Counted from the stretch's first letter, positions 27,122 to 38,662 are shown. The stretch is 43,874 bases of DNA from Buttiauxella warmboldiae (GCF_003818135.1 NZ_RPOH01000013.1:1-43874); one strand, 5' to 3'. Program-made: numbers and translations. Notes: generated by a model from the letters alone, not told the origin.

Positions 27122-28044
27122 AGCACAATGCGCGCCCCATTATTGTCGTAAAACGCCGCAAGCACAAAGGACATGGCGGCGCGCACGGCTCATGGAAAAT
27201 TGCCTACGCCGATTTTATGACCGCAATGATGGCTTTTTTTCTGGTTATGTGGCTGATTTCCATCTCCAGCCCTAAAGAACTGGCGCAAATTGCCGACTAT
27301 TTCCGTACGCCGCTTTCCGCCGCGATTACCGGGGGGCAACGCATTGCCGACAGCCAGAGCCCGATCCCCGGCGGCGGTGATGATGTTACCCGGCAGCAGG
27401 GCGAAGTGAAAAGAGAGCCCAATATTGAAACGCTCAGAAAGCGGATGGAGTCCAGCCGTCTCAAGCGCCTGGGCGACAAACTGGATCAGCTGATTGATGC
27501 CGATCCCAGGCTGCGCGCGCTGCGTCCCCATCTGCAAATTGATCTGGTGCAGGAGGGGTTAAGAATACAAATAATCGACAGCCAGAACCGCCCGATGTTT
27601 AAAAATGGCAGTGCCGAAGTTGAACCCTATATGCGCGATATTTTGCGCAGCATTGCACCGTTACTGAATGATATTCCAAATAAAATTAGTCTGTCCGGCC
27701 ATACGGACGATCTGCCCTACGCCATGGGCGAACGTGGTTATAGCAACTGGGAGCTCTCCGCCGATCGGGCAAATTCCTCGCGGCGCGAGCTGATGTCGGG
27801 CGGCCTGCTTGACGGCAAAGTGCTGCGCGTCGTGGGGATGGCATCCACCATGCGTCTGACGAATCGAGGGCCTGGCGATGCGATCAACCGCCGTATCAGT
27901 TTGCTGGTGCTGAATAAACAAGCCGAAGAGGCCATCGTGCACGAAAACGCCGAGAGTGATAATCAGCCAATAAGTCTTCTCCAACAGCCTGCAGCCGTGG
28001 AACCGGCGCAGAACACATTACCGCCACAACCCGGTACGAGGTGA
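27118..28044 (+). CDS. motB: Flagellar motor stator protein MotB
   Basis: A 308-aa protein (E. coli 308) with a short cytoplasmic basic N-terminus, one span near residues 29-50 and a periplasmic OmpA-type peptidoglycan-binding domain. Asp32 in YADFMTAMM is the proton-carrying residue. The peptidoglycan domain shows [29 protein letters not shown] and [10 protein letters not shown]. It anchors the stator to the cell wall. It overlaps motA by four bases and precedes cheA by four. Confidence 0.97.
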   Translation: MKHNARPIIVVKRRKHKGHGGAHGSWKIAYADFMTAMMAFFLVMWLISISSPKELAQIADYFRTPLSAAITGGQRIADSQSPIPGGGDDVTRQQGEVKREPNIETLRKRMESSRLKRLGDKLDQLIDADPRLRALRPHLQIDLVQEGLRIQIIDSQNRPMFKNGSAEVEPYMRDILRSIAPLLNDIPNKISLSGHTDDLPYAMGERGYSNWELSADRANSSRRELMSGGLLDGKVLRVVGMASTMRLTNRGPGDAINRRISLLVLNKQAEEAIVHENAESDNQPISLLQQPAAVEPAQNTLPPQPGTR

Positions 28045-28048
28045 TAGC

Positions 28049-30046
28049 GTGAGTATGGATATCAGCGATTTTTACCAGACATTTTTTGACGAGGCCGACG
28101 AGCTGCTGGCCGATATGGAACAGCATTTGCTGAATTTGCTGCCCGATGCGCCGGATTCAGAACTGCTGAACGCCATTTTTCGTGCCGCACACTCGATTAA
28201 AGGGGGCGCGGGAACTTTTGGTTTCTCCGTTTTGCAGGAAACCACGCATTTAATGGAAAACCTGCTCGACGACGCGCGGCGTGGAGAGATGCAGCTCAGC
28301 ACCGATATCATCAACCTGTTTTTGGAAACCAAAGATATTATGCAAGAACAGTTGGACGCTTATAAAAACTCACAGCTTCCGGACGCGGAAAGTTTTGATT
28401 ATATCTGCAAGGCGTTGCGCCAGCTGGCGCTGGAAGCCAAAGGCGAAACGCCAGCACCGCCTGCAAAACTGACGGTTGTTGAAAAAGAGAGTGCCGATGC
28501 TGCCCCTGCCTGCGATGGACATTTGCGCATTGCCATCACCGGTCTTAAACCCACTGAACTTGACCTGTTGCTTGAAGAGCTGGGCAATCTCGGCACCCTA
28601 AGCGATGTCTCGAAAGGTGAAAGCACGGTCACCGCCACAATAGAAACGACCGTCAGCGCCGATGACATCAGCGCGGTGCTCTGTTTCGTTATTGAGCCGG
28701 AACAAATCGAATTTTTGCCTCTTACCGCGACTATGCCAGTTGCCGAAATTGCGGTTGTTGACGCGCCGGTTGCACAGGTCGCCACCCCCCCACAGCCAGT
28801 AGCAGTAGCCCCTGCGGCTGCACGTATGGAAAGAGAAACCAAGCCCACGCGCGTCAGCGAATCGAGCAGCATTCGCGTAGCGGTTGAAAAGGTCGATCGG
28901 CTGATTAACCTGGTGGGCGAGCTGGTGATCACCCAGTCGATGCTGGCTCAGCGCTCCAACGCATTAGATCCCGTTGAGCACGGCGAGCTGATTACCAGCA
29001 TGGGACAGTTACAACGTAACGCCCGTGATTTACAAGAATCGGTGATGTCGATTCGTATGATGCCTATGGAGTACGTCTTCAGCCGCTTCCCGCGGCTGGT
29101 GCGCGATCTGGCAGGCAAACTGGATAAACAGGTGGAACTGACGCTGCAGGGCAGTTCCACTGAACTGGATAAAAGCCTCATTGAACGCATTATCGATCCG
29201 TTAACGCACCTGGTGCGCAATAGCCTCGATCACGGTATCGAAACCCCAGAAACACGGCTGGCCGCCGGGAAGTCGGCAGTGGGTAATCTGATACTTTCTG
29301 CCGAACATCAGGGGGGCAATATCTGCATCGAAGTGTCCGATGATGGTGCGGGACTTAATCGTGAACGCATTCTTGCCAAAGCGCTGTCACAGGGCATGGC
29401 GGTGCATGAAAACATGTCTGATGATGAAGTCGGGATGTTGATTTTTGCCCCGGGATTCTCCACGGCTGAACAGGTGACAGACGTTTCCGGGCGCGGCGTG
29501 GGCATGGATGTGGTGAAACGTAATATCCAGCAAATGGGGGGCCATGTTGAAATTAAATCTCAGGCGCAGGTCGGCACCACAATCCGTATTATGCTGCCGC
29601 TGACGCTGGCGATCCTTGACGGTATGTCGGTCAAAGTTTGCGACGAAGTGTTTATTTTGCCGCTTAACGCGGTGATGGAATCGTTACAACCGCAAGAAGA
29701 CGATCTGCATCCGCTGGCCGGTGGTGAAAGGGTACTGGAAGTGCGCGGTGAATACCTGCCTCTGGTTGAGCTGTGGAAAGTATTCGATGTGGCTGGTGCA
29801 AAAACTGAAGCGACCCAGGGCATTGTGGTGATTTTGCAAAGCGCAGGGCGGCGCTATGCGCTGCTGGTCGATCAGCTGATTGGTCAGCATCAGGTGGTAG
29901 TGAAAAACCTTGAAAGCAACTACCGCAAAGTGCCGGGTATTTCTGCCGCCACCATCCTCGGTGATGGCAGCGTGGCGCTGATTGTTGACGTCTCCGCGCT
30001 GCAGGGTTTGAACCGTGAACAACGCCTGAATGGCCAGGCCGCCTGA
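28049..30046 (+). CDS. cheA: Chemotaxis histidine kinase CheA
   Basis: A 665-aa kinase (E. coli 654). The phosphotransfer domain carries His48 in AAHSIKGGAGTFGF. The CheY/CheB-binding P2 domain lies near 160-230, then a linker rich in Pro and Ala that accounts for the extra length. Dimerisation starts near 278 (SSSIRVAVEKVDRLINLVGELV). The ATP site shows the N-box LVRNSLDHGIE and G-boxes DDGAGLN and GRGVGMDVV, and a CheW-like domain closes the protein. The start is GTG 28049, as in E. coli. Met98 (TKDIMQEQL) is conserved, so the short form CheA-S can be made from 28340. It phosphorylates CheY and CheB in complex with receptors. Confidence 0.97.
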   Translation: MSMDISDFYQTFFDEADELLADMEQHLLNLLPDAPDSELLNAIFRAAHSIKGGAGTFGFSVLQETTHLMENLLDDARRGEMQLSTDIINLFLETKDIMQEQLDAYKNSQLPDAESFDYICKALRQLALEAKGETPAPPAKLTVVEKESADAAPACDGHLRIAITGLKPTELDLLLEELGNLGTLSDVSKGESTVTATIETTVSADDISAVLCFVIEPEQIEFLPLTATMPVAEIAVVDAPVAQVATPPQPVAVAPAAARMERETKPTRVSESSSIRVAVEKVDRLINLVGELVITQSMLAQRSNALDPVEHGELITSMGQLQRNARDLQESVMSIRMMPMEYVFSRFPRLVRDLAGKLDKQVELTLQGSSTELDKSLIERIIDPLTHLVRNSLDHGIETPETRLAAGKSAVGNLILSAEHQGGNICIEVSDDGAGLNRERILAKALSQGMAVHENMSDDEVGMLIFAPGFSTAEQVTDVSGRGVGMDVVKRNIQQMGGHVEIKSQAQVGTTIRIMLPLTLAILDGMSVKVCDEVFILPLNAVMESLQPQEDDLHPLAGGERVLEVRGEYLPLVELWKVFDVAGAKTEATQGIVVILQSAGRRYALLVDQLIGQHQVVVKNLESNYRKVPGISAATILGDGSVALIVDVSALQGLNREQRLNGQAA

Positions 30047-30075
30047 TCCTTCGGGCTTAAGAACAGGATAAGAAA

Positions 30076-30576
30076 ATGACTGGATTAACCAATGTGACAA
30101 AACTGACCGGAGAAACGGTAGGACAGGAGTTTCTGGTCTTCACCCTTGGTGATGAAGAATACGGGATCGACATCCTAAAAGTGCAGGAAATTCGTGGCTA
30201 CGACCAGGTGACGCGTATCGCTAACACTCCGGCATTTATTAAGGGGGTGACGAACCTGCGCGGTGTGATTGTGCCGATTCTCGACCTGCGAATTAAATTT
30301 GAGCAGCAAGGGGTGGAGTATAACGATAACACGGTGGTTATCGTGCTGAACTTCGGCCAGCGCGTGGTGGGCATCGTTGTCGATGGCGTGTCAGACGTGC
30401 TGTCTCTGAGCGCGGAACAAATCCGTCCGGCACCGGAATTTGCCGTGACGCTGTCAACGGAATATCTTACCGGCCTCGGTGCTCTGGGCGATCGAATGCT
30501 GATTCTGGTGAATATTGAGAAGCTGCTGAACAGTGAAGAGATGGCGCTTATCGATAGCGCAGCGCGCGTGGCATAA
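30076..30576 (+). CDS. cheW: Chemotaxis adaptor CheW
   Basis: A 166-aa adaptor (E. coli 167) that couples CheA to receptors. The near-identical core [20 protein letters not shown] and [19 protein letters not shown] near residues 14-50, then [16 protein letters not shown], identifies it. AGGA precedes ATG 30076 by about nine bases. It is last in the motAB-cheAW operon, and a hairpin follows immediately. In E. coli tar comes next; here a symporter gene on the other strand intervenes. Confidence 0.97.
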   Translation: MTGLTNVTKLTGETVGQEFLVFTLGDEEYGIDILKVQEIRGYDQVTRIANTPAFIKGVTNLRGVIVPILDLRIKFEQQGVEYNDNTVVIVLNFGQRVVGIVVDGVSDVLSLSAEQIRPAPEFAVTLSTEYLTGLGALGDRMLILVNIEKLLNSEEMALIDSAARVA

Positions 30577-30578
30577 AT

Positions 30579-30615
30579 TGTCGCCCGGGTGCGGCGAATG
30601 CACTCCCGGGCGACA
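30579..30615. terminator. Very stable hairpin between cheW and the symporter gene
   Basis: TGTCGCCCGGG (30579-30589) and CCCGGGCGACA (30605-30615) form a perfect 11-bp stem extended by TGC/GCA. The downstream plus-strand tract is A-rich, not T-rich, so this is either a Rho-assisted end or an mRNA-stabilising element. It lies 3 bases after the cheW stop. Confidence 0.55.
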
Positions 30616-30679
30616 AAAAACGCGCTATTTAATTGTCGGGCGGAAGCGCTATTGTCAGTCCGCCGCTATCAAAAGCAAC

Positions 30680-31972
30680 TCACGCTTCTACGCGTTCGCC
30701 TGCTTCCACTTCTTCTTCCATTTCGCCTTCATTCTTCGACAGCATCGCGGTAGCCACGCCATTTCCCAGCACGTTAATCGCAGAACGCCCCATATCGAGG
30801 AAGTGATCGATACCCATCAGCAGTAAAATACCCGCAACCGGAATATTGAAGCTTGGGATGGTTGCTGCCAGTACTACCAGCGCCGAACGCGGCACGCCGG
30901 CAATACCTTTAGAAGCCAGCATTAACGTCAGCATTAACACCATAATTTCAGAGAATGTCAGATGGATGTTATAAGCCTGCGCGATAAACATGGAAGCAAA
31001 CGAGCAGTAGACCATTGAGCCCACCAGGTTAAATGAATAACCAATCGGCAGCACAAAAGAGGCAATATTACGCGAGCAGCCAAAACGGGTCAGCTGATCG
31101 AGAGTTTTTGGGTAGGCCGCCTCTGAACTGCTGGTGGTAAATGCCACCAGCACCGGATCTTTGAGCATCGCAATCAGGCGGAACACATCGCGCTTGAGCA
31201 CCATATAGCCGACGCCAACCAGCACCATACAGGTGAGGATAATCGCGAGGTAGTAGCCGCCAATAAATGAGGCATAGTTCAGCAAAATGCCCAGGCCTTC
31301 CGTTGCCACAACCGATGAGATCGCCGCAAAGATGGCCAGTGGCGCAACGTACATCACGTAGCCCGTCACTTTCAGCATAATGTGTGAAACCACATCCAGG
31401 GCGGCCACTAATGGCGTATTAAATTTCTCCCCAAGTGAGGCACCCGCAATACCGAAGAACAGCGAGAACACCACAATTTGCAGGATTTCGTTGTTCGACA
31501 TCGCGCCTGCGATGCTGGTTGGAATGGTATGCGAGATGAACGCTTTCAGATTCATACCGCTGACCGCAAGACCCGTCTGCACATCGCCGGCGGGTACCTG
31601 AAGGTTCATTCCCGTACCCGGATGCTGGATAGTCACGATAAACAAACCGACCAGAATCGACAGGATGGAAGAGGAGACAAACCAGACCATCGCTTTGCCG
31701 CCCACGCGGCCAATGGTAGAGGTTTCGCCCATCTTCATAATGCCGACCGTCAGGGTGCTGAACACCAACGGGGCTATCACCATTTTGATCAGGCGTAAAA
31801 AGATATCGGTAAACAGCGTGATGTTTTCGGCATAGCTTTTAACGTTTTCAGCGGCAGCATATTCGTGAATGGCCGCGCCAGAGAGGATCCCGGCAAACAT
31901 GAAAAGCAGAATAAATAGCGTGAGTTTGTTTGAGCTGGACAATTGCGTAATAACCCCGTCGGTGAGTAACAT
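30680..31972 (-). CDS. Dicarboxylate/amino acid:cation symporter, probably glutamate/aspartate type
   Basis: A 430-aa DAACS (GltP/DctA) family carrier with re-entrant loops. HP1 has TTSSSEAAYP near 279-288. TM8 has GIDHFLDMGRSAIN near 387-400, so Asp393 and Arg396 match Asp394 and Arg397 of GltPh, which bind the amino group and side-chain carboxylate of aspartate; DctA lacks that Asp. This favours an acidic amino acid over a plain dicarboxylate. The NMDGT sodium motif reads NLVGS (315-319) and the GltPh Asp405 position is Asn404, so coupling is likelier to protons. The C-terminus is very acidic. The ribosome site is weak. It is an insertion between cheW and tar, opposite in strand, absent there in E. 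coli K-12. Function is inferred from residues. Confidence 0.85.
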   Translation of the reverse strand: MLLTDGVITQLSSSNKLTLFILLFMFAGILSGAAIHEYAAAENVKSYAENITLFTDIFLRLIKMVIAPLVFSTLTVGIMKMGETSTIGRVGGKAMVWFVSSSILSILVGLFIVTIQHPGTGMNLQVPAGDVQTGLAVSGMNLKAFISHTIPTSIAGAMSNNEILQIVVFSLFFGIAGASLGEKFNTPLVAALDVVSHIMLKVTGYVMYVAPLAIFAAISSVVATEGLGILLNYASFIGGYYLAIILTCMVLVGVGYMVLKRDVFRLIAMLKDPVLVAFTTSSSEAAYPKTLDQLTRFGCSRNIASFVLPIGYSFNLVGSMVYCSFASMFIAQAYNIHLTFSEIMVLMLTLMLASKGIAGVPRSALVVLAATIPSFNIPVAGILLLMGIDHFLDMGRSAINVLGNGVATAMLSKNEGEMEEEVEAGERVEA

Positions 31973-32268
31973 TTAATTAACTTATTGAGCTTTATATAAT
32001 AATTATGAGCACCCAATATCTATTCGGCCCATAAATTGAACCAAAGCGCCGCGGGATTCAACTATTTTTTACTATTTGTCATATTTGTTAATTCAATGAT
32101 TCTGATGCAACAGGACGATTACAATAAAGGAAACGGACTGAGTTTTGCTGATGCCCTTGTTTTCGCTTAATAAATCACCTTATGACGGGCGCGAATCCGT
32201 GGTAGACGTCTTAAAACCATTAGCAATGATAAATTTTTGCGCTAATCCAGCGTACGCCTGGTTTCCGT

Positions 32269-32295
32269 TAAAGTTCCGTTTCGTGATGCCGATAA
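32269..32295 (+). promoter_or_regulatory. Sigma-28 (FliA) promoter of tar-tap-cheRBYZ
   Basis: TAAAGTTC (32269-32276), 11 bases, GCCGATAA (32288-32295) matches the FliA consensus at 15 of 16 positions. It lies 31 bases before tar. The rest of the 354-base gap 31973-32326 shows no gene; its left part must hold the symporter promoter on the other strand. Confidence 0.9.
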
Positions 32296-32326
32296 CACCG
32301 ATAAGAAATCATTAAAAGGGTGTTAT

Positions 32327-33988
32327 ATGTTGAACCGTATTCGCGTTGTCACCATGCTGATGATGGTGCTGGTGGTGTTCGCACTCCTTCAGCTCATCTC
32401 TGGCGGAATGTTTTTTAACTCACTCAAACAAAATAACGATATTTTAAAAGTTTCCAAAGAGTTACGCATTCAGCAGTCAGAGCTGGTAAACACCTGGGAG
32501 CTGATGCTGCAAACGCGCATTCACCTGAGCCGTTCCGCGGCTCGCATGACGATGGATGCCAGCAATGGGCAAAGCGCGGCCAAAACCGAGTTGCTTAACA
32601 ACGCTAAACAATCCCTTCTTGCAGCGCAAAAACATTACGCCCGCTTTAAACAAATTCCGGCGATTAATCCCGAACTGGAAGCGCTGGTGCGGGATATTGA
32701 CAATGACTACCAGAATTACAACCGGGCGCTCGGTGAACTGGTGGGACATCTGGAAAGCGGCAATATGGATGCCTATTTTGCGCAGTCCACCCAGAGTCAG
32801 CAAAACGCCCTTGAGAAAGCCTACGACAGCTATATTGCGCTCAATGAGCGCATGTATGAACACGCCTTTATTACCAGTACCCAGGATTACAACTTTGCCA
32901 AATGGCAGATTGCTGGCCTTGCGTTAGCGCTGGCGGCGGTAATCGTGCTGGTGTGGTTTGGTATACGCCGCATCCTGCTGCAACCCCTGGCGGTGGTGAT
33001 TAACCATATCCGGGAAATTGCCAACGGCAACCTCACCGAAAATATTATTTCTACCGGCCGCAATGAAATCAGCGAGCTGACGTCCAGCGTGCGCCATATG
33101 CAGCAAGAACTGATTATTACCGTTGGCAGCGTGCGTGATGGTTCAGACGCCATCTACAGCGGGGCGACGGAAATTGCCGCCGGCAACAACGATCTCTCTT
33201 CCCGAACCGAACAACAGGCGGCATCACTTGAAGAAACCGCCGCCAGCATGGAGCAGCTCACCGCGACGGTGAAACAGAATGCGGAAAATGCCCGCCAGGC
33301 ATCGCAACTGGCGCTGAGCGCATCCGAAACCGCTCAGCGCGGCGGCAAAGTGGTTGATGGCGTGGTGAGAACCATGCATGACATCGCGGGCTCCTCGAAG
33401 AAAATTGCCGATATTACCGGGGTTATCGACGGTATCGCCTTCCAGACCAATATCCTGGCGCTGAACGCCGCAGTAGAAGCCGCCCGGGCAGGGGAGCAAG
33501 GGCGGGGATTTGCCGTGGTTGCCGGTGAAGTTCGTAACCTGGCAAGCCGCAGCGCTCAGGCTGCCAAAGAGATCAAATCCCTGATTGAGGATTCCGTCTC
33601 CCGCGTCGATACCGGCTCCGTGCTGGTAGAAAGCGCCGGAGAAACCATGAGTGATATCGTTAATGCGGTAACCCGCGTGACCGACATTATGGGGGAGATA
33701 GCCTCCGCCTCAGATGAGCAAAGCCATGGAATCGACCAGGTGGCGCTGGCGATTTCCGAGATGGATCGCGTGACTCAACAGAACGCTTCACTGGTGGAAG
33801 AGTCTGCGTCAGCCGCCGCTGCACTTGAAGAGCAAGCCAGCATATTAAGCCAACTGGTCGCCGCCTTCCGTTTAATTAAGGAGCCGGCTGCAAAACCTCC
33901 CGTTAGCGTCACCATGCCCGTTGCCCCGGTACTCAAATTGAGTAAACCGGCCGCCAGCGGGCATGACGACAACTGGGAAACTTTCTAA
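32327..33988 (+). CDS. tar: Aspartate chemoreceptor Tar (methyl-accepting)
   Basis: A 553-aa receptor (E. coli Tar 553). TM1 spans about 7-30, the periplasmic sensor 31-190, TM2 about 193-213, then HAMP and the signalling hairpin. Aspartate ligands Arg64, Arg69 and Arg73 ([15 protein letters not shown]) occur at identical positions, and the YFAQSTQ motif keeps Tyr150 and Thr155 near the Tar Thr154 position. The tip [21 protein letters not shown] is standard. The C-terminal NWETF recruits CheR and CheB. It senses aspartate and probably maltose through MalE. It heads the tar-tap-cheRBYZ operon under a FliA promoter. Confidence 0.93.
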   Translation: MLNRIRVVTMLMMVLVVFALLQLISGGMFFNSLKQNNDILKVSKELRIQQSELVNTWELMLQTRIHLSRSAARMTMDASNGQSAAKTELLNNAKQSLLAAQKHYARFKQIPAINPELEALVRDIDNDYQNYNRALGELVGHLESGNMDAYFAQSTQSQQNALEKAYDSYIALNERMYEHAFITSTQDYNFAKWQIAGLALALAAVIVLVWFGIRRILLQPLAVVINHIREIANGNLTENIISTGRNEISELTSSVRHMQQELIITVGSVRDGSDAIYSGATEIAAGNNDLSSRTEQQAASLEETAASMEQLTATVKQNAENARQASQLALSASETAQRGGKVVDGVVRTMHDIAGSSKKIADITGVIDGIAFQTNILALNAAVEAARAGEQGRGFAVVAGEVRNLASRSAQAAKEIKSLIEDSVSRVDTGSVLVESAGETMSDIVNAVTRVTDIMGEIASASDEQSHGIDQVALAISEMDRVTQQNASLVEESASAAAALEEQASILSQLVAAFRLIKEPAAKPPVSVTMPVAPVLKLSKPAASGHDDNWETF

Positions 33989-34030
33989 GCATCATTAATG
34001 GCCGACAGACGTGTCGGCTGAGGGACTGAG

Positions 34031-35635
34031 ATGTTCAACCGTATCCGAATTTCAACCACGCTGTTGTTAATCTTAATCGTCTGCGGTGTCGTGCAGATTG
34101 GTAGTAACGGCCTCTCCTTCTGGGCTTTCAGGGATGATTTTCAGAATTTAAAAAAGGTTGAAGTGGGCAACCAGCAGCGCGACACCTTAACCCAGAGTCG
34201 TTCGGCGTTATTGCAGGCCAGCACCGCTCTGAACCGTGCTGGCACGCTCACGGCGCTGAGCTACCCACCGGAAGATATTAAGCGCCTGATGGCGAGCGCT
34301 CGTGGCAGCCTGAAACAAGCGGATATGCTGTTTAACCAGTTCCTTGAGATCCCTCTTTTAAATAAAGAAGGTGAGGAGATGATGGCGTCGACCAAACAGA
34401 GTTACGCCACCTATCGCGATGACTTACAGCACCAGGCTACCTGGCTTGAAAGCAACCAGCTTTCTGATTTCCTCAGCGCCCCGATTCAGAAATCGCAGGA
34501 TATTTTTGACGCCAACTTTAACGCCTGGCAGCAAAGCATCAATGACACCGTGGCGGCATCGAGCGCAGACAGCAGGCTGAACTACCAGATCTCAGCGATT
34601 ATTTTTGCCAGCGTGTCGCTGATTGCCATTCTGATGCTGATTGGCTCGATCCTATGGTCGCGCAGAATGCTGGTACAGCCGCTGGAAGTGGTGCGCAGCC
34701 ACTTTGAGCACATTGCCGCAGGGGATTTAGCGCACCCGATTAGCGTCTCCGGGCGTAATGAAATTTCCGAGATTTTCCGTAGCCTGAAAAACATGCAGCA
34801 GGCGCTGAAAGAGACGGTGAGCCAGGTGCGCCACGGCAGCAGCGCCATGCATACGGGGATCGCAGAAATAGCGGCGGGGAATAACGATCTTTCTTCGCGT
34901 ACCGAGCAGCAGGCGGCATCCCTCGCACAAACGGCCGCCAGCATGGAGCAACTGACGGCCACCGTTAGCCAGAATGCCGACAACGCCCGCCATGCGGCGC
35001 AACTTTCCCGCAGTGCCGCAGACACCGCCCAGCAAGGCGGCCAGCAGGCGGCAAACGTCGCCCGCACTATGCACGATATTGCGGGCAGTTCGAAGAAAAT
35101 TGGCGATATCACCAGCGTTATCGACGGCATTGCTTTCCAGACCAATATTCTTGCGCTGAACGCCGCAGTTGAAGCGGCGCGCGCCGGTGAGCAAGGGCGT
35201 GGGTTTGCCGTCGTTGCAGGTGAGGTGCGCAATCTGGCACAACGTAGCGCGCAGGCGGCCAAAGAGATCAAGGTACTTATCGAAGAGTCGGTCAACCGCG
35301 TGCAGCAAGGCTCGCAGCTGGTGGACACCGCCGCTACTACGATGGCGGAAATCGTGCGCTCGGTGACACAAGTTAACGACATCATGGGCGAAATTGCCTC
35401 AGCCTCTGATGAACAGCGTCGCGGTATTGAACAGGTTGCGCTCGCGGTTAGCCAGATGGATCAAGTGACACAACAAAACGCCGCGCTGGTCGAAGAAGCG
35501 GCGGCGGCAACCGATGCTCTGGCAAACCAGGCTGAACACCTCAGCGGTGTGGTCGCGGTATTTAATCTGGAAAGCGTCGGGCAGGAAGACGCTACCGGAG
35601 ATTTAGTAACCAATGGGACGCTCGTTACCCTCTGA
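34031..35635 (+). CDS. tap: Dipeptide/pyrimidine chemoreceptor Tap
   Basis: A 534-aa receptor (E. coli Tap 533). The N-terminal [17 protein letters not shown] and the sensor segments [34 protein letters not shown] and [13 protein letters not shown] follow E. coli Tap closely. The C-terminus lacks the NWETF motif, as expected of this low-abundance receptor. In E. coli it mediates taxis to dipeptides through DppA and to pyrimidines. GAGGGA precedes ATG 34031; the gap from tar is 42 bases. Confidence 0.93.
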   Translation: MFNRIRISTTLLLILIVCGVVQIGSNGLSFWAFRDDFQNLKKVEVGNQQRDTLTQSRSALLQASTALNRAGTLTALSYPPEDIKRLMASARGSLKQADMLFNQFLEIPLLNKEGEEMMASTKQSYATYRDDLQHQATWLESNQLSDFLSAPIQKSQDIFDANFNAWQQSINDTVAASSADSRLNYQISAIIFASVSLIAILMLIGSILWSRRMLVQPLEVVRSHFEHIAAGDLAHPISVSGRNEISEIFRSLKNMQQALKETVSQVRHGSSAMHTGIAEIAAGNNDLSSRTEQQAASLAQTAASMEQLTATVSQNADNARHAAQLSRSAADTAQQGGQQAANVARTMHDIAGSSKKIGDITSVIDGIAFQTNILALNAAVEAARAGEQGRGFAVVAGEVRNLAQRSAQAAKEIKVLIEESVNRVQQGSQLVDTAATTMAEIVRSVTQVNDIMGEIASASDEQRRGIEQVALAVSQMDQVTQQNAALVEEAAAATDALANQAEHLSGVVAVFNLESVGQEDATGDLVTNGTLVTL

Positions 35636-35654
35636 TTGTGACTGAGAAGGCGCT

Positions 35655-36521
35655 ATGACATCACCCCTGTCCCCTGGACAAACGTCATTAATGTTACAGA
35701 TGACACAGCGTCTACCGCTATCCGACACGCACTTCCAGCGGATATGCCAGTTGATTTACCAGCGCGCAGGTATCGTGCTGGCCGATCACAAACGCGACAT
35801 GGTTTACAACCGTCTGGTGCGCCGTTTGCGCACCCTGGGACTGGAGGATTTTGGGCATTATCTGAGCATGCTGGAAGCCAACGGCAGTAATGCTGAATGG
35901 CAGGCGTTCATTAATTCCCTGACCACCAACCTGACGGCGTTTTTTCGCGAAGGCCACCATTTTCCAATCCTTGCCGAACATGCGCGCAAACGGAGTGGGG
36001 AGTACAAAGTCTGGAGTGCGGCGGCCTCGACCGGAGAAGAGCCGTACTCCATCGCCATTACGCTCGCCGATGTGCAGGGGCTGACGCCGGGGCGCTGGAA
36101 AGTCTTCGCCAGCGATATCGACACTCAGGTACTGGAGAAAGCGCGCAGCGGAATTTACCGCCAGGATGAACTGAAGACGCTGGCTCCCCTCCAGATGCAG
36201 CGCTATTTCATGCGCGGCACCGGGCCACACTCAGGTCTGGTACGGGTGCGCAGCGATGTGATGAACCATATGGAGTTCGCACCGGTCAATCTGCTGGATA
36301 AGCAGGCATCCATTCCCGGGCCGTTTGATGCCATTTTTTGTCGCAACGTAATGATTTATTTTGATAAATCGACGCAGCAGCAAATTTTGCAGCGCTTTGT
36401 ACCGCTGCTAAAACCGGGCGGATTGCTGTTTGCCGGCCATTCGGAAAATTTCAGCAACCTCAGCCGTGAGTTTTTGCTGCGCGGGCAGACCGTGTACGGG
36501 CTGAGTAAGGAAAGAACGTGA
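35655..36521 (+). CDS. cheR: Chemoreceptor glutamate methyltransferase CheR
   Basis: A 288-aa S-adenosylmethionine-dependent enzyme (E. coli 286) that methylates receptor glutamates. The N-terminal helical domain has [21 protein letters not shown] near 38-58; the SAM domain has [15 protein letters not shown] near 119-133, [13 protein letters not shown] and [11 protein letters not shown]. It is last but overlaps cheB: GTGA at 36518-36521. It docks on the Tar NWETF tail. Confidence 0.97.
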   Translation: MTSPLSPGQTSLMLQMTQRLPLSDTHFQRICQLIYQRAGIVLADHKRDMVYNRLVRRLRTLGLEDFGHYLSMLEANGSNAEWQAFINSLTTNLTAFFREGHHFPILAEHARKRSGEYKVWSAAASTGEEPYSIAITLADVQGLTPGRWKVFASDIDTQVLEKARSGIYRQDELKTLAPLQMQRYFMRGTGPHSGLVRVRSDVMNHMEFAPVNLLDKQASIPGPFDAIFCRNVMIYFDKSTQQQILQRFVPLLKPGGLLFAGHSENFSNLSREFLLRGQTVYGLSKERT

Positions 36522-37567
36522 CAAAAATAACCGTGCTGTGCGTCGATGATTCTGCCCTGATGCGCCAGATCATGACCGAAATTGTCAACAGCCACGACGA
36601 CATGGAAATGGTGGCTACCGCCCCCGATCCCCTGGTGGCGCGTGATTTGATCAAGAAATTTAACCCTGATGTGCTGACGCTGGATGTGGAAATGCCGCGC
36701 ATGGACGGGCTGGATTTCCTCGAAAAACTGATGCGCCTGCGCCCGATGCCGGTGGTGATGGTTTCCTCACTGACGGGTAAAGGTTCTGAGGTGACGTTAA
36801 GGGCGCTGGAGCTGGGGGCGATTGATTTTGTCACCAAGCCGCAGTTGGGTATTCGTGAAGGGATGCTGGCCTACAGCGAAACCATTGCTGAAAAAGTACG
36901 CACCGCGGCGAAGGCCAGGCTGGCGGCACGTGCGCCGGCTGCCGCCCCCATGGCGCTGAAAGCCGGGCCGCTGCTGAGCTCGGAAAAATTGATAGCTATC
37001 GGTGCTTCTACCGGCGGCACCGAGGCTATCCGCCACGTGCTGCAACCGCTGCCGCTATCAAGCCCGGCGGTATTAATTACCCAGCATATGCCCCCGGGGT
37101 TTACCCGCTCGTTTGCTGAGCGGCTCAACAAATTATGCCAGATAACGGTGAAAGAGGCGGAGGACGGCGAACGCGTGTTGCCGGGGCACGCCTACATCGC
37201 CCCCGGCGATAAACATATGGAGCTTGCCCGCAGCGGGGCGAACTACCAAATCAAGATTCATGACGGCCCACCGGTAAACCGGCACCGTCCGGCGGTGGAT
37301 GCGCTGTTCCATTCCGTCGCGAAGTTCGCCGGGCGCAATGCCGTGGGCGTGATTCTGACAGGAATGGGGAATGACGGTGCCGCCGGGATGCTGGCAATGC
37401 ATAAAGCCGGGGCATGGACTATCGCCCAAAACGAAGCAAGTTGTGTGGTGTTCGGCATGCCGCGCGAGGCCATTAATAGTGGTGGCGTTAGCGAAGTGGT
37501 CGATTTAAGCGAAATCAGTCAACAGATGTTGATAAAAATTAGTGCCGGACAGGCAATACGTATTTAA
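36518..37567 (+). CDS. cheB: Chemoreceptor methylesterase/deamidase CheB
   Basis: A 349-aa response regulator (E. coli 349). The receiver domain has Asp10-Asp11 and phospho-acceptor Asp56 in [10 protein letters not shown]. The esterase domain has the Ser of [10 protein letters not shown] near 162-171, His of TQHMPPGFT near 189-197, and Asp of [10 protein letters not shown]. It removes methyl groups when phosphorylated by CheA, giving adaptation. The start is GTG 36518 with AAGGAAAG upstream. Confidence 0.97.
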   Translation: MTKITVLCVDDSALMRQIMTEIVNSHDDMEMVATAPDPLVARDLIKKFNPDVLTLDVEMPRMDGLDFLEKLMRLRPMPVVMVSSLTGKGSEVTLRALELGAIDFVTKPQLGIREGMLAYSETIAEKVRTAAKARLAARAPAAAPMALKAGPLLSSEKLIAIGASTGGTEAIRHVLQPLPLSSPAVLITQHMPPGFTRSFAERLNKLCQITVKEAEDGERVLPGHAYIAPGDKHMELARSGANYQIKIHDGPPVNRHRPAVDALFHSVAKFAGRNAVGVILTGMGNDGAAGMLAMHKAGAWTIAQNEASCVVFGMPREAINSGGVSEVVDLSEISQQMLIKISAGQAIRI

Positions 37568-37584
37568 CCGAAGGAACTCTATAA

Positions 37585-37974
<390 letters not shown>

Positions 37975-37984
37975 GGAGAGGCAT

Positions 37985-38629
37985 ATGCACCCATCGACCC
38001 ATCCCACAACAGAATTACATACCGCCGGCGATATTATCGTTCGGATAGGCAGCCTCACCCGTATGCTGCGCGATAGCCTGCGTGAACTGGGCCTCGATCA
38101 AGCGATAGCCGAAGCCGCGGAGGCCATTCCCGATGCTCGTGACCGCCTGGACTACGTGGTGCAGATGACCGCACAGGCTGCCGAGCGCGCGTTGAACTGC
38201 GTGGAGCTGGCGCAGCCTCACCAGAATAAGCTGGAAAGCGATGCCAAAGCGCTTAATGGCCGCTGGGATGCCTGGTTTGCAAACCCCATTGAGCTGGGCG
38301 AGGCCCGCGAACTGGTGAGCGATACACGCAGCTATCTCTCGGGCGTTTCGTCACACACCAGTTTCACCAATGCCCAACTGCTGGAAATTATGATGGCGCA
38401 GGATTTCCAGGATTTAACCGGCCAGGTTATCAAGCGCATGATGGATGTTATTCAGGAGATCGAACGCCAGTTATTGATGGTGCTGATGGAAAATATGCCC
38501 GAGCTGGATGCGCGAGTGAAGCGTCCTGCCGATAGCCTGCTCAACGGTCCCCAATTGAAAACGGGGGCTGCGGGGGTGGTGGCAAGTCAGGATCAGGTTG
38601 ATGATTTACTGGATAGTTTAGGCTTTTAA
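37985..38629 (+). CDS. cheZ: CheY-phosphate phosphatase CheZ
   Basis: A 214-aa helical protein (E. coli 214) that dephosphorylates CheY. The active segment [11 protein letters not shown] contains Asp143 and Gln147 at the E. coli positions. The C-terminal CheY-binding peptide [12 protein letters not shown] is intact. GGAGAGG precedes ATG 37985. It is last in the tar operon, followed by a hairpin. Confidence 0.98.
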   Translation: MHPSTHPTTELHTAGDIIVRIGSLTRMLRDSLRELGLDQAIAEAAEAIPDARDRLDYVVQMTAQAAERALNCVELAQPHQNKLESDAKALNGRWDAWFANPIELGEARELVSDTRSYLSGVSSHTSFTNAQLLEIMMAQDFQDLTGQVIKRMMDVIQEIERQLLMVLMENMPELDARVKRPADSLLNGPQLKTGAAGVVASQDQVDDLLDSLGF

Positions 38630-38636
38630 TACGCCA

Positions 38637-38662
38637 CGCAGTGCCTGAAGGTTGGCACTGCG
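38637..38662. terminator. Hairpin between cheZ and flhB
   Basis: CGCAGTGCC (38637-38645) and GGCACTGCG (38654-38662) form a perfect 9-bp stem with loop TGAAGGTT. No T-tract follows, so efficiency is doubtful. The rest of the 140-base gap should hold the class II promoter of flhBAE; I could not assign it. Confidence 0.5.

Noticed and set aside
30680-31972. Annotation as DctA
   Set aside because: The TM8 motif has Asp393 where DctA has Ser, favouring an amino-acid substrate; the family-level name is kept instead.
34582-35385. A 267-codon open frame antisense to tap
   Set aside because: It mirrors the Ala/Ser-rich receptor signalling domain, has no ribosome site or family motif and is a composition artefact. 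The similar antisense frames in flhB (38712-39434), cheA (28399-28932), araG and the GH105 gene were dropped for the same reason.
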